Assembly (NCBI RefSeq): GCF_000423125.1 | Contig: NZ_AUHJ01000014.1 | Coordinates: 49,077 to 113,076 of the forward strand | From: Haliea salexigens DSM 19537 | GTDB lineage: Bacteria; Pseudomonadota; Gammaproteobacteria; Pseudomonadales; Halieaceae | Length of the DNA: 64,000 nt | Reading direction: 5' to 3' | Shown here: piece by piece, positions 36,252-44,917 of the stretch | How positions within the stretch are numbered: position 1 is the first letter of the stretch | How the letters are laid out: every line of letters begins with the position of its first letter | The notes under the pieces: model-generated | The model's database searches: none | Told to the model about the DNA's origin: nothing | What the model saw: only the letters and a program-made list of their open reading frames with translations | Program-made: the position numbers and the translations under genes

Positions 36252-37970
36252 CTAATCGGTGGTCACCCGGTGTACTTCTTCCAGGCTGGTCATGCCCTTG
36301 AGCACCTTGACCAGTGCCGCCTGGTGCAGGTCGTTGAAGCCCTCGGCCCTGGCCTGCTTGTGGATTTCCATGGCATTGCCCTGGGACAGGATCAGCTGGG
36401 CGATGGTCGGGGTGACGCGCACTACCTCGTAAATGCCCACCCGACCCTTGTAACCGTCCGTGCAGAGGTCGCAGCCCACGGCGCGGCGAATATCGGCTCC
36501 TTCCAGCTGCTCTTCGGTGAAGCCGGCGTTCAGCAGAACCTCAGTGGGCAGCTCGGCCGGGGCACTGCATTCCTTGCACAGGCGGCGGGCAAGACGCTGG
36601 GCGATGATCAGGTTGACGGAGGTGGCCAGGTTGAACGAGGGCACCCCCATGTTGAGCAGACGGGTCACGGTTTCCGCGGCGCTGTTGGTGTGCAGGGTGG
36701 ATAGCACAAGGTGACCTGTCTGCGCTGCCTTGATGGCAATTTCAGCGGTTTCCAGATCGCGGATCTCACCCACCATGATCACGTCCGGGTCCTGGCGCAG
36801 GAAAGAGCGCAGGGCTTCGGCGAAGTTGAGCCCCACCTTGGGGTTCACGTGTACCTGATTGACGCCTTCCATATTGATTTCCACCGGGTCTTCCGCGGTG
36901 GAAATGTTGCGTTCCGGCTGGTTCAGCAGGTTGATCCCCGTGTACAGCGACACCGTTTTACCCGAGCCGGTGGGGCCGGTGACCAGAATCATGCCCTGCG
37001 GTTTGCTCAAGGCGTCCAGGTACATCTGCTTCTGGTCTTCCTCGTAGCCCAGCGCGTCGATACCCATTTGTGCGCTGCTCGGGTCCAGAATACGCAGCAC
37101 CACCTTTTCGCCAAACAGGGTGGGCAGGGTGTTAACCCGGAAATCGATGGCCCGGTTGCGTGACAGCTTCATCTGAATGCGCCCGTCCTGCGGTACGCGG
37201 CGCTCGGAAATGTCCATCTGCGACATGATTTTCAGGCGCGCCGCCATGCGTGCGGACAAATTCTTGGGTGGCTTTACCACCTCGCGCAGAATGCCGTCGG
37301 TGCGGAAGCGCACCCGGTAGTTCTTCTCGTAGGGCTCGAAGTGGATATCCGAAGCGCCCTGCTTGATGGCGTCGATCAGCACTTTGTTGATAAAGCGTAC
37401 GATGGGGGTTTCATCCAGCGCCTCGGACCCTGAATCCTCCTTGCTGCTGTCCTCGCCGCCGGAGATATCGATGTTTTCGAAGTCCTCGGATTCCAGGTCA
37501 CCCAGGCCTTCGGAGAGATTGTCCTGTGATTCCGTCCACTCGGTAATGACCGTGTTAAGGCTTCGCTCCTCCACCAGGATGGCATCGGTGTTGACGCCGG
37601 TGTGGAACTTGATCTCGTCCAGCGCGGCCAGATTGGTGGGGTCGGAGACGGCGATGAACAGGCGGTTGCCGCGGCGAAACAGCGGCAGTGCGTGGTGTTT
37701 GGTGACGAGGTTGATATCGACGAGGCCGCTGGGCAAGGAGGCCGTGTTGAAAGCGTGGATGTCGAACAGGGGTACGCCAAACTCATTGGAGGCGACTTCG
37801 GCAATTTTGTGGCTGTCCAGGTCGAGCTTGTCAACGAGGTACTTGACCAGCGGCACGCGCTGATAGGTTGCCTCGCGCTGGGCTTCCTTGGCTGCCTCCG
37901 CGCTCAGCAGCCCCTCAACGACAAGGCGCCCTGCCAGGCCACTCAGTTGCCCAATTGCTCTCTCGTTCAT
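36252..37970 (-). CDS. pilB: Type IV pilus assembly ATPase PilB
   Basis: A 572-residue hexameric motor for pilus extension. An N-terminal MshEN-like domain (about 40-150, with the LPLFRRGNRLFIAVSDP strand) is followed by the GspE/PilB core: Walker A GPTGSGKT at 332-339, the Asp box, Walker B near MVGEIRDLETAEIA, and a four-cysteine zinc motif (CKEC and CDLC) toward the C-terminus. It is the first gene of the minus-strand pilB-pilC-pilD-coaE operon and is divergent from pilA. No pilT or pilU is in the window. Confidence 0.97.
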   Translation of the reverse strand: MNERAIGQLSGLAGRLVVEGLLSAEAAKEAQREATYQRVPLVKYLVDKLDLDSHKIAEVASNEFGVPLFDIHAFNTASLPSGLVDINLVTKHHALPLFRRGNRLFIAVSDPTNLAALDEIKFHTGVNTDAILVEERSLNTVITEWTESQDNLSEGLGDLESEDFENIDISGGEDSSKEDSGSEALDETPIVRFINKVLIDAIKQGASDIHFEPYEKNYRVRFRTDGILREVVKPPKNLSARMAARLKIMSQMDISERRVPQDGRIQMKLSRNRAIDFRVNTLPTLFGEKVVLRILDPSSAQMGIDALGYEEDQKQMYLDALSKPQGMILVTGPTGSGKTVSLYTGINLLNQPERNISTAEDPVEINMEGVNQVHVNPKVGLNFAEALRSFLRQDPDVIMVGEIRDLETAEIAIKAAQTGHLVLSTLHTNSAAETVTRLLNMGVPSFNLATSVNLIIAQRLARRLCKECSAPAELPTEVLLNAGFTEEQLEGADIRRAVGCDLCTDGYKGRVGIYEVVRVTPTIAQLILSQGNAMEIHKQARAEGFNDLHQAALVKVLKGMTSLEEVHRVTTD

Positions 37971-38144
37971 CCTGCCTGCATCCCTGGGGGTCGCATTATT
38001 TTCGTTGACTCTTGCTTAAGTATACCCACAGAAAGTTCATGCTAATACCCTGAATGCGCCGTAAAAGCATGATTTTATATGGATTTTTGCCGATTTCGGC
38101 GGTCGGGTTGCGCGTTCGAAGCCAAACCGTGTGCTGCACAATCA

Positions 38145-38190
38145 TGACAAAAATCGTCACATCCGGTCGCTCTATGACCCAAAATGGTCA
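38145..38190. promoter_or_regulatory. Two TGAC-N-GTCA dyads upstream of pilA (candidate enhancer)
   Basis: TGAC-N7-GTCA at 38145-38159 and TGACC-N6-GGTCA at 38175-38190 have centres about 30 bp apart, close to three helical turns. They lie roughly 110-150 bp upstream of the sigma54 promoter, where an enhancer-binding activator such as PilR would be expected. The published P. aeruginosa PilR site is not identical, so this assignment is inference. Confidence 0.4.
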
Positions 38191-38287
38191 GGTGGATGCT
38201 AAGCTCTCTGCTATTGTTGGTCGAGAAATTCTTTTAAGGTATTGTTTTAACTGTAGAATTTTTCGATTTTATTGGTTTGAATGCATG

Positions 38288-38303
38288 TGGCACGTTTTAT
38301 GCT
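38288..38303 (+). promoter_or_regulatory. sigma54 (-24/-12) promoter of pilA
   Basis: TGGCAC at 38288-38293 and TGCT at 38300-38303 give GG (38289) and GC (38301) exactly 12 bp apart, the strict RpoN spacing. Transcription would begin near 38314, about 63 nt before pilA. RpoN/PilR control of pilA is established in Pseudomonas. Confidence 0.85.
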
Positions 38304-38376
38304 TCAAGCTGGGGGCTACGCGCTCTCCGAGCAAGCGTGCGGACCAAACACCCCGCAGGGGACAGGAGTAAGGAAC

Positions 38377-38832
38377 ATGAAAATGCAGAATGTACAAAAG
38401 GGTTTCACCCTGATCGAACTGATGATCGTTATCGCGATCGTGGGTATTCTGGCTGCCATCGCGCTGCCGGCGTATCAGGACTATACAGTGCGTGCGAAGA
38501 TGTCTGAGCCGCTGGCGGCTTTGGCCGAGGCGAAGACTACTATTGCCGAATATTATTCAGCGACCGGTAACCTGCCCTCACTGGCAGCGGCGGGGATCAA
38601 CTCTAATCCAGACCGAGAGGTTGTTGCATCGATCGTTTACACTAGCCCGGCGGCAGGTCCGCTTTTGACTGCCCGAGTCAAGGCAGCTGTAATTCCCGGA
38701 GGTGGTTCGGGAACCGCTCTAGAGTTCTTGCTTTCCGGGACCACACGGTCTGATCGCAGTATTGATTGGAAGTGCAAGCCCCAAACCAGCGGCATCGAGC
38801 CTAAGTATTTGCCGGCCAACTGCCGCGGCTAA
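38377..38832 (+). CDS. pilA: Type IV major pilin PilA
   Basis: A 151-residue type IVa prepilin. The nine-residue leader ends in KG, then [27 protein letters not shown] starts the mature protein; Glu5 is present and PilD (encoded 3.4 kb away) would cut before Phe. A variable head follows, and a C-terminal disulfide loop is bounded by two cysteines (CKPQ to ANC). An AAGGAAC site precedes the ATG. A strong terminator follows, and the two GT-C genes come next. Its serine/threonine-rich head could carry O-glycans, but no site can be assigned from sequence. Confidence 0.97.
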   Translation: MKMQNVQKGFTLIELMIVIAIVGILAAIALPAYQDYTVRAKMSEPLAALAEAKTTIAEYYSATGNLPSLAAAGINSNPDREVVASIVYTSPAAGPLLTARVKAAVIPGGGSGTALEFLLSGTTRSDRSIDWKCKPQTSGIEPKYLPANCRG

Positions 38833-38848
38833 TATTTACCTGAGCACC

Positions 38849-38876
38849 AAAAGCCCGGCACCGCCGGGCTTTTTTT
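38849..38876 (+). terminator. Rho-independent terminator of pilA
   Basis: An 8-bp perfect stem AGCCCGGC/GCCGGGCT (38852-38859 with 38863-38870), flanked by A's on the left and a seven-T tract on the right. It separates pilA from the downstream glycosyltransferase genes, which must have read-through or a promoter of their own. Confidence 0.92.
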
Positions 38877-38945
38877 CGCCCACGGTTTCTGCCTGCCCCC
38901 TAAAGCGTTATACACTCCCGTTCCACCGCAGTATGAGAGTGCCAC

Positions 38946-40907
38946 GTGCAACCCAGTCCCCTGGCAGCCGTTGTGACAAATCCCGAGCCCCGCTGGTTGG
39001 TGGTGCTGCTGTTGTTTGTCGCGGCAGTTGTTTACGCCGGCAACGCGGGCAATGACTTCCTCTTCGACGATATACCGGCACTCAGCGGCAACGAATTGGT
39101 ACAGATCTCCGGCGCGCGCTTCGACGAGTGGCGCACGGCGGCTTTCAGCTCTAACGCAGGCCCGCTCAGCCGCCCCTTGAGTATGGCCTCGTTCGCCCTG
39201 CAGCATGTGCTTGACGGGGGATTCAGCGCACGGTCCCTGAAGCTGGGTAACCTCGCGATTCACCTCACCATCGGCATCTTGCTGTTTTTTCTTTTCCGCG
39301 GGCTGCTTGGGGCGCTAGTACTGCAGGGTAGGGTGCAGTGTCATGCCGGTTGGGTGGCGGCGGTGGCGGCGGGGCTGTGGCTGCTGCATCCGCTGCATGT
39401 GTCCACTGTGCTCTACGCCGTGCAACGTATGGCGCAGTTGTCGACGCTGTTCGTCGTGCTGGGTCTTTTCCTCTTTGTGCGCTGGCGTTCGCGCTGGGCG
39501 GTGCAGGGCGCGGGTGTTGAAGAGGTGTTCGCCGCGGCGCTCTGGCTGTTCTTGGTGGTGATTTTCGCCGTGCTGAGCAAGGAAAATGGTGCGCTGCTGC
39601 TGTGGCTGGTGCCGGCGGTGGAGGTTGCGGTATACCGGGGCCGTTGGGCGGGGCGGCGCCTGCCGCTACTGGCCTCCGCGGGCTGGTTCCTGCTGTTGCT
39701 GCCGCTGGCGCTGATTGCGCTGATTTTCTGGCTATCGCCCGAGACGTTTCTGGGGGGGTATGCACAGCGCAATTTCACGCTGGAGGAGCGTCTGCTGACA
39801 CAGTCCCGTGTGCTGTGGCAGTACGTAGGCTGGATTGTCTGGCCCAATATTCTGAGCATGGGGTTTCAGCACGACGATACAGTGCTGTCGTCGGGCTGGC
39901 TCAATCCCATGTCGACGCTGATTGCGGTGCTCGCCTGGTTGGCAGTGCTTGCGCTGGCCGTCTGGCAGCGCGCACGCTGGCCACTGCTGTTGCTGGCGGT
40001 ATTGGTCTATCTCGTTGGCCACAGCATGGAGTCCAGCTTTCTCGCCCTGGAGATGGTCTACGAGCATCGCAACTATCTGCCGAGCATCGGCCTGTGCCTG
40101 CTGCTGGGTGTTGCGCTGGTTGAGCTGCTGCGCCGTTTATCGTTTGCTCGCTGTGCAGCAGCGTCATGTGCATTGGTGGCGGTGTTTGCCCTGCTGTTGG
40201 GTGTGCGCAGCCACACCTGGTCCGACGACCTCACCTTGTCGCGTACGAACGTTGCGCGTCATCCCGCCTCCGTGCGCTCCAACTATTTCTATGGCAATGC
40301 TTTGTTGCGCCAATATCGCTTGCGTGAGTCGCTGGGGCTTTCCGAGAAGGATGCAGAGGCAAGCCTGGCCGTTGGGCGACATTACATGGAGTTGATGCAC
40401 CAGCGGGACCCGGCGGATATCGGTGCCCTGGTGATGCTCTATTACCTGGACAGCCTGTTCTTCCCGGAACTGGGTGCGCAAACCGACTGGCTTTCAACGC
40501 TGCAGGCGGCCTTGCCCGGCCGCGTACTCAAGGCATCGGACAGGAATGCCTTGCAGGTGTTGGCCGAGTGCATGGGCGACGGCAAGTGCGCTACGGAGGA
40601 AGTCGAGGTAGAAAAGCTGTTTGCAGCGCTGGGGCGCTATTCTCTTACGCCGTCAGATCTCGATAGCCTCAGTTACTCGTACCTGCAGGCCAGTGGCGCA
40701 CCGCCAAGTGAGTTACTCGCCGTTCTCAGGGATGCGCTTGCACGCGCGCCCGGCCAGCTGAGTTATTACCCGTATCTACTCGCCCAGTACGGCGAGCTTG
40801 GTGACGCCGAGGGACTCTTGCGATCCGCCGGGCAATGGATGCACTACGACACAAATCGTCGGCAGCTACCACTGCAACGCAAGCTCTTTGCTGGGGCGAA
40901 ACCCTGA
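38946..40907 (+). CDS. Putative GT-C/TMTC-like membrane glycosyltransferase A (possible pilin O-glycosyltransferase)
   Basis: A 653-residue protein with about ten to twelve membrane segments (residues 15-430) and a soluble helical C-terminal part (about 445-653). After the first membrane helix comes an acidic pair Asp41-Asp42 in FLFDDIP, the position of the catalytic acidic residue in GT-C enzymes. RPLSMASFALQ, HPLHVSTVLYAVQRM (His148, His151) and EHRNYLPS (373 on) resemble the TMTC/DUF1736 class that uses polyprenyl-phosphate sugars. It lies immediately downstream of pilA, as TfpO, TfpW and TfpM pilin glycosyltransferases do in other genera. The acceptor (PilA) and sugar are inferred. The stop overlaps the next gene by 1 bp (TGATG). 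Confidence 0.72.
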   Translation: MQPSPLAAVVTNPEPRWLVVLLLFVAAVVYAGNAGNDFLFDDIPALSGNELVQISGARFDEWRTAAFSSNAGPLSRPLSMASFALQHVLDGGFSARSLKLGNLAIHLTIGILLFFLFRGLLGALVLQGRVQCHAGWVAAVAAGLWLLHPLHVSTVLYAVQRMAQLSTLFVVLGLFLFVRWRSRWAVQGAGVEEVFAAALWLFLVVIFAVLSKENGALLLWLVPAVEVAVYRGRWAGRRLPLLASAGWFLLLLPLALIALIFWLSPETFLGGYAQRNFTLEERLLTQSRVLWQYVGWIVWPNILSMGFQHDDTVLSSGWLNPMSTLIAVLAWLAVLALAVWQRARWPLLLLAVLVYLVGHSMESSFLALEMVYEHRNYLPSIGLCLLLGVALVELLRRLSFARCAAASCALVAVFALLLGVRSHTWSDDLTLSRTNVARHPASVRSNYFYGNALLRQYRLRESLGLSEKDAEASLAVGRHYMELMHQRDPADIGALVMLYYLDSLFFPELGAQTDWLSTLQAALPGRVLKASDRNALQVLAECMGDGKCATEEVEVEKLFAALGRYSLTPSDLDSLSYSYLQASGAPPSELLAVLRDALARAPGQLSYYPYLLAQYGELGDAEGLLRSAGQWMHYDTNRRQLPLQRKLFAGAKP

Positions 40908-42787
40908 TGTCAGTTCGTCTTGCCAGGTTCTGCCTGATTGCGACGTTCGGCTTGCTACTGGCTGCGACCGCATGGCTTTACGCCCCGGGCATTCACGGCC
41001 CGGCATTGCTCGATGACCGGACCAGCGTCACCTTGCTGGAAACGGATGTGGATTCCCGACAGCTTGTTGAACAGGTGCTGGGTGACGGCTCAGGGCCGCT
41101 AGGGCGGCCCGTAACAATGGCCACCTTTGTCGCGGAGCGGGCGCTGCTGGGTGCGGATTTGCGCTGGAGCAAGGCGATCAACATTGCCCTGCATGTGGTC
41201 AATGGCGCGTTGCTTGCATGGTTCATTCTTTTGCTGCTGCGTGGCTCCGGGTATTCGCGCAGTCTGGCGGTCGCACTGCTGGCAGCTGGCCTGTGGCTGG
41301 TGTCCCCGCTCTGGGTGAGCACGGTGCTCTATGCCGTGCAACGCATGGCCATGCTCGCGTGCACCTTCATGCTGCTGACCTTGATCGCCTATCTGCACTG
41401 GCGAGCGGCTTACGTTCGCGGGCAGTCTGGCATCTGGCGGTTATTGGTTGTTTGCGGTTGTGCAGTGCTGGCGGTATTCGCCAAGGAAAACGGCATTGTG
41501 GTACTGCCTGTATTGCTGCTTCTCGAGCTGCTCTGGTTTGGTTGTCGGCGAGCGGGGGGTGTTGATCGCCGACTGCTTGCCATCGCGCTGGGTCTTCTGG
41601 CGCTGGGGACGTTGTTTGTTGTTTCTGTGTTCCTTATGGTTCCGGAGCGCTTTCTAGCGCACTACACCCTGCGTGAATTCACGCTTGAGGAGCGGGTGCT
41701 GACGCAGGGCAGAATTCTCTGGGATTACCTCGGGCAGTTGGTGTGGCCGCAGACAGCGCGCATGGGGCTTTATCACGACGATGTTCTGCTATCTCATTCA
41801 TTAACGGACCCCGTCGCAACGCTCCATGCGCTGCTCGCCTGGGGTGGGGTTCTGGTTGCAGCCGTAGTGTCGTCGGGCTTCGTGCTGGGGCGCCGCGTGG
41901 CCTTCTGCATTCTCTTTTATCTGGTGGGTCACAGCGTCGAGTCGACCGTACTGCCGCTGGAGCTGTATTTTGAACACCGCAACTATTTCCCGGGGATCGC
42001 GGTTTTCCTGCTAGCGGCACTTTTGCTCGCCGAGCTTCAGCAGCGGTGGCGCAGGGTGGCAGCGCCGGTCATGGCGTATTTTGCGCTCGGTCTGGTTGTG
42101 TTGAGTTTCAATACCAGCTCTCAGGTGGAGATCTGGTCAAACAGTTACCTGCTGCGTTTCAATCAGATCAATGCACACCCCACTTCTTTTCGTGCCAATG
42201 CCGATATGGCTGTGATGTTTGCAAGAGCGGGCAGCCTTGAGCGTGCGCTTGAATACTCCGCTCGTGCGCACGAGCACACACGAGAACGGGCAGGCGACCA
42301 CTACATGCGCAATCTTGCGCTCAGTTGTATTGCCGGCCAACCGCTGTCGGCAACACAGGCGCCGAATCGGCAGGCACTCGTGGCCGAGCGACCACTGAGC
42401 TCCGTGCCCACGTTGCATACCCTGGTGAAGATGTTGCAAAACGACGAGTGTCGGCACCTGGATCGTTCTGCGCTGGCAGACACATTTGCAGCGGTATATT
42501 TGCGGCCCCAGGCAGAAGCGACCGCTTCGGGGAATATCTACGCCTTGCTCGCGGTGCTGGAAAACGCGCTGGGCCGCTATGCCAATGCCTATGAATACAC
42601 GGCACGATTTCTCGCCGAGTCGCCCCAGGCAACGAGGGGGCTCTTAATGCAGCTGCATTTCAGTACCGCATTGGGTAAAGTAGACGAGTCTGACGAGCTC
42701 AAGCAGCGGTTGTTGACGCTGCAGGACGCTGGAGCATTGTCTGTTGTAGACCAAGAGACACTCGCGCTTTACCTGGAGACTGACTAG
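40907..42787 (+). CDS. Putative GT-C/TMTC-like membrane glycosyltransferase B, diverged paralogue of A
   Basis: A 626-residue protein alignable with the preceding gene along its membrane half: GRPVTMATFVAE, STVLYAVQRMAML, EFTLEERVLTQGRILWDYLG, YLVGHSVEST and EHRNYFPG (356 on). The acidic pair Asp36-Asp37 is kept, but the HPLH box of the paralogue reads SPLW (133-136), so both histidines are lost. The C-terminal part (about 440-626) is helical and TPR-like. The frame is open from 40835, but the ATG at 40907 overlaps the upstream stop and starts just before a membrane helix. It could add a second sugar or have a changed specificity. Function is inferred. Confidence 0.7.
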   Translation: MSVRLARFCLIATFGLLLAATAWLYAPGIHGPALLDDRTSVTLLETDVDSRQLVEQVLGDGSGPLGRPVTMATFVAERALLGADLRWSKAINIALHVVNGALLAWFILLLLRGSGYSRSLAVALLAAGLWLVSPLWVSTVLYAVQRMAMLACTFMLLTLIAYLHWRAAYVRGQSGIWRLLVVCGCAVLAVFAKENGIVVLPVLLLLELLWFGCRRAGGVDRRLLAIALGLLALGTLFVVSVFLMVPERFLAHYTLREFTLEERVLTQGRILWDYLGQLVWPQTARMGLYHDDVLLSHSLTDPVATLHALLAWGGVLVAAVVSSGFVLGRRVAFCILFYLVGHSVESTVLPLELYFEHRNYFPGIAVFLLAALLLAELQQRWRRVAAPVMAYFALGLVVLSFNTSSQVEIWSNSYLLRFNQINAHPTSFRANADMAVMFARAGSLERALEYSARAHEHTRERAGDHYMRNLALSCIAGQPLSATQAPNRQALVAERPLSSVPTLHTLVKMLQNDECRHLDRSALADTFAAVYLRPQAEATASGNIYALLAVLENALGRYANAYEYTARFLAESPQATRGLLMQLHFSTALGKVDESDELKQRLLTLQDAGALSVVDQETLALYLETD

Positions 42788-43660
42788 TTGCGAATTTCCA
42801 TTGTAATACCCGCCAGGAATGAGCAACTCGGGCTCGCGCCTCTCCTGCCACGCCTCCGCACTCTCTACCCCGATGCCGAGCTGATTGTCGTCAACGATGG
42901 CTCCGAGGACGACACCGCAGCGGTGGCTCGCGGTGCCGGTGCAACCGTGGTTTCGCACCCCTACCCCAAGGGCAACGGGGCTGCGATCAAATCCGGCGCG
43001 CGCGCCGCAACAGGCGACGTGCTGGTGTTTATGGACGGCGACGGTCAGCACGACCCGGCGGACATCGCCAGCCTGCTCACGCCCGTGGCGCAGGGCTACG
43101 ACATGGTCGTGGGTGCGCGCTCGGGGCGGTCGTCTCAAGCGAGCATGGCGCGCTGGAGTGCCAACACGCTGTACAATCGCCTGGCCAGCTGGATGGTAAA
43201 TCGGCGCATTGACGACCTCACCTCGGGGTTCCGTGCGGTGAACCGGCGCAAGTTCCTGAGCTTCCTCTATCTGCTGCCCAACGGCTTCAGTTACCCCACC
43301 ACGTCGACCATGGCCTTCTTCCGCGCGGGCTATTCGGTCGGTTTCGTTCCAATCACGGTAGAGCAGCGGGTGGGCAAGAGCCACATCAGCCCCCTGCGTG
43401 ACGGGGTGCGTTTTTTCCTGATTATCTTCAAGATCGGCACGTTGTACTCCCCACTCAAGGTGTACTTTCCGCTGTCAGTGCTGCTGGCGGGCCTGGGGCT
43501 GGCGAACTATCTGCTGGGCGCGTTCGGCAGCGGGCTGTTGCGTTTCAGCAACATGAGCTCTCTGCTGCTGCTGGCCGGGCTGGTGGTGTTTTTCATCGGT
43601 TTGATCGCCGAGCAGCTGACCAACCTGCAGTACAAGGACATCGATCACGACCTGGATTGA
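42788..43660 (+). CDS. GT2 polyprenyl-phosphate glycosyltransferase (DPM1/ArnC-like)
   Basis: A 290-residue family-2 glycosyltransferase. The GT-A fold starts at ISIVIPARNEQLGL, with VVNDGSEDDT and the metal-binding MDGDGQHD (Asp83, Asp85). Two C-terminal membrane segments (about 226-246 and 256-278) match enzymes that load a sugar onto undecaprenyl or dolichyl phosphate. The start must be TTG at 42788, directly after the stop of the GT-C gene, with GGAG nine bases upstream. The product would supply the lipid-linked sugar donor used by the two GT-C proteins. The sugar cannot be read from sequence; mannose is the default for this family. Confidence 0.85.
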   Translation: MRISIVIPARNEQLGLAPLLPRLRTLYPDAELIVVNDGSEDDTAAVARGAGATVVSHPYPKGNGAAIKSGARAATGDVLVFMDGDGQHDPADIASLLTPVAQGYDMVVGARSGRSSQASMARWSANTLYNRLASWMVNRRIDDLTSGFRAVNRRKFLSFLYLLPNGFSYPTTSTMAFFRAGYSVGFVPITVEQRVGKSHISPLRDGVRFFLIIFKIGTLYSPLKVYFPLSVLLAGLGLANYLLGAFGSGLLRFSNMSSLLLLAGLVVFFIGLIAEQLTNLQYKDIDHDLD

Positions 43661-43762
43661 GTGTCGCTGCTCTTTCGGGTTTCGATTCAGGCATATTTGC
43701 AACAACGCAACCAGCCCGATTAGCATGCCGGGTAGTTGGATCTGCTTCTGGAGGGTGGGCAC

Positions 43763-44887
43763 ATGCTGATTGGCGTACCAAAGGAAATCAAGAATCACGA
43801 GTATCGCATTGGTCTCACGCCGGCCGGCGTGGGAGAGCTGGTGCACGATGGCCACCGCGTGCTGGTACAGCGCGATGGCGGCGAGTCGATCGGCTTTGAC
43901 GATGCCCAGTATCGGGAGGCGGGTGCCGATATTGTCGCCGACGCGGAAGCGCTCTTCGCCGAGGCGGAGATGATCATCAAGGTCAAGGAGCCACAGCCGG
44001 TTGAATGCCGCATGCTGCGCCCCGGCCAGTTGTTGTTTACCTACCTGCACCTCGCGCCTGACCCGGAGCAGGCCAAGGCGCTGCTGGCCTCCGGCGCCAC
44101 CTGCCTCGCCTATGAAACCGTTACCTCCGCGAGCCGTGGCCTGCCCCTGCTGGCACCCATGAGCGAGGTAGCGGGTCGCATGGCCATTCAGGCCGGTGCG
44201 CACAATCTGGAAAAGGCCCAGGGCGGCAATGGCGTATTGCTGGGCGGCGTGCCGGGGGTGGAGCCGGCGCAGGTCATGGTGATCGGTGGGGGCGTAGTAG
44301 GCATCAACGCCGCGCGCATGGCCATGGGCATGGGCGCGGATGTCACGCTGCTGGATCGCGACCTCAACCGCCTGAAAGAACTGGACATGCTGTTTGGCGG
44401 CCGCTTGAAAACGGTCTACTCCACCAAGGAGGCCGTGGAGCGCTATGCGTTGCAGGCGGATCTGGTGGTCGGGGCGGTGCTCATCCCGGGCGCTTCAGCG
44501 CCCAAGCTGATCAGTCGCGACCTGGTGGCGAGAATGAAGAAGGGCGCGGTGATGGTGGATGTGGCCATTGATCAGGGTGGCTGTTTCGAAACCAGCCGCG
44601 CGACCACGCATCAGGACCCGACCTATGTGGTGGACGGCGTGGTCCACTACTGTGTGGCGAACATGCCTGGCGGTGTGGCCAGAACTTCCACCATGGCATT
44701 AACGAATGCCACGCTGCCCTATGCGGTGAAGCTGGCCCGGCACGGTGTGTTCGCGGCACTGGAACAGGATGAGCACCTGCGCAACGGCCTCAATGTGCAT
44801 GCCGGGCAGGTCACCCATGCGGCAGTGGCAGAGGCCCTGGGGCTCCCGTTCATGGAGCCAATGCAGGCACTGCGCAATCTGGTGTGA
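43763..44887 (+). CDS. ald: Alanine dehydrogenase
   Basis: A 374-residue NAD-dependent enzyme that interconverts L-alanine and pyruvate plus ammonia. The N-terminal [20 protein letters not shown], a VKEPQPVE segment (pyruvate-binding lysine), YLHLAPD (catalytic histidine region) and the Rossmann loop [15 protein letters not shown] are diagnostic. The ATG at 43763 has GGAGGG seven bases upstream. A possible promoter, TTGCAA (43697) and TAGCAT (43721) with an 18-bp spacer, lies in the 102-bp gap after the GT2 gene. A bidirectional hairpin follows the stop. Confidence 0.97.
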   Translation: MLIGVPKEIKNHEYRIGLTPAGVGELVHDGHRVLVQRDGGESIGFDDAQYREAGADIVADAEALFAEAEMIIKVKEPQPVECRMLRPGQLLFTYLHLAPDPEQAKALLASGATCLAYETVTSASRGLPLLAPMSEVAGRMAIQAGAHNLEKAQGGNGVLLGGVPGVEPAQVMVIGGGVVGINAARMAMGMGADVTLLDRDLNRLKELDMLFGGRLKTVYSTKEAVERYALQADLVVGAVLIPGASAPKLISRDLVARMKKGAVMVDVAIDQGGCFETSRATTHQDPTYVVDGVVHYCVANMPGGVARTSTMALTNATLPYAVKLARHGVFAALEQDEHLRNGLNVHAGQVTHAAVAEALGLPFMEPMQALRNLV

Positions 44888-44890
44888 TCT

Positions 44891-44910
44891 GGCCCCGCGT
44901 TGGCGGGGCC
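44891..44910. terminator. Hairpin between convergent ald and glcB
   Basis: GGCCCCGC (44891-44898) and GCGGGGCC (44903-44910) form a perfect 8-bp stem with a four-base loop in the 30-bp gap between the two convergent stop codons. A T-tract is lacking on both sides, so efficiency is uncertain. Confidence 0.55.
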
Positions 44911-44917
44911 GCTTCCC

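Larger units (their letters stand above)
37971..38376. other. pilB-pilA divergent intergenic region, no gene seen
   Basis: A 406-bp AT-rich stretch holding the regulatory sequences of both genes. On the plus side it has a sigma54 promoter for pilA (38288-38303) and two TGAC/GTCA dyads farther upstream. On the minus side a TATACT (complement of 38020-38025) is a possible -10 for pilB without a good -35. A 105-codon open frame crosses it but shows no protein-like features. Confidence 0.6.

Noticed and set aside
38054..38371. 105-codon frame in the pilB-pilA intergenic region
   Set aside because: It covers the sigma54 promoter and upstream dyads, lacks a ribosome-binding site and has no protein-like pattern.
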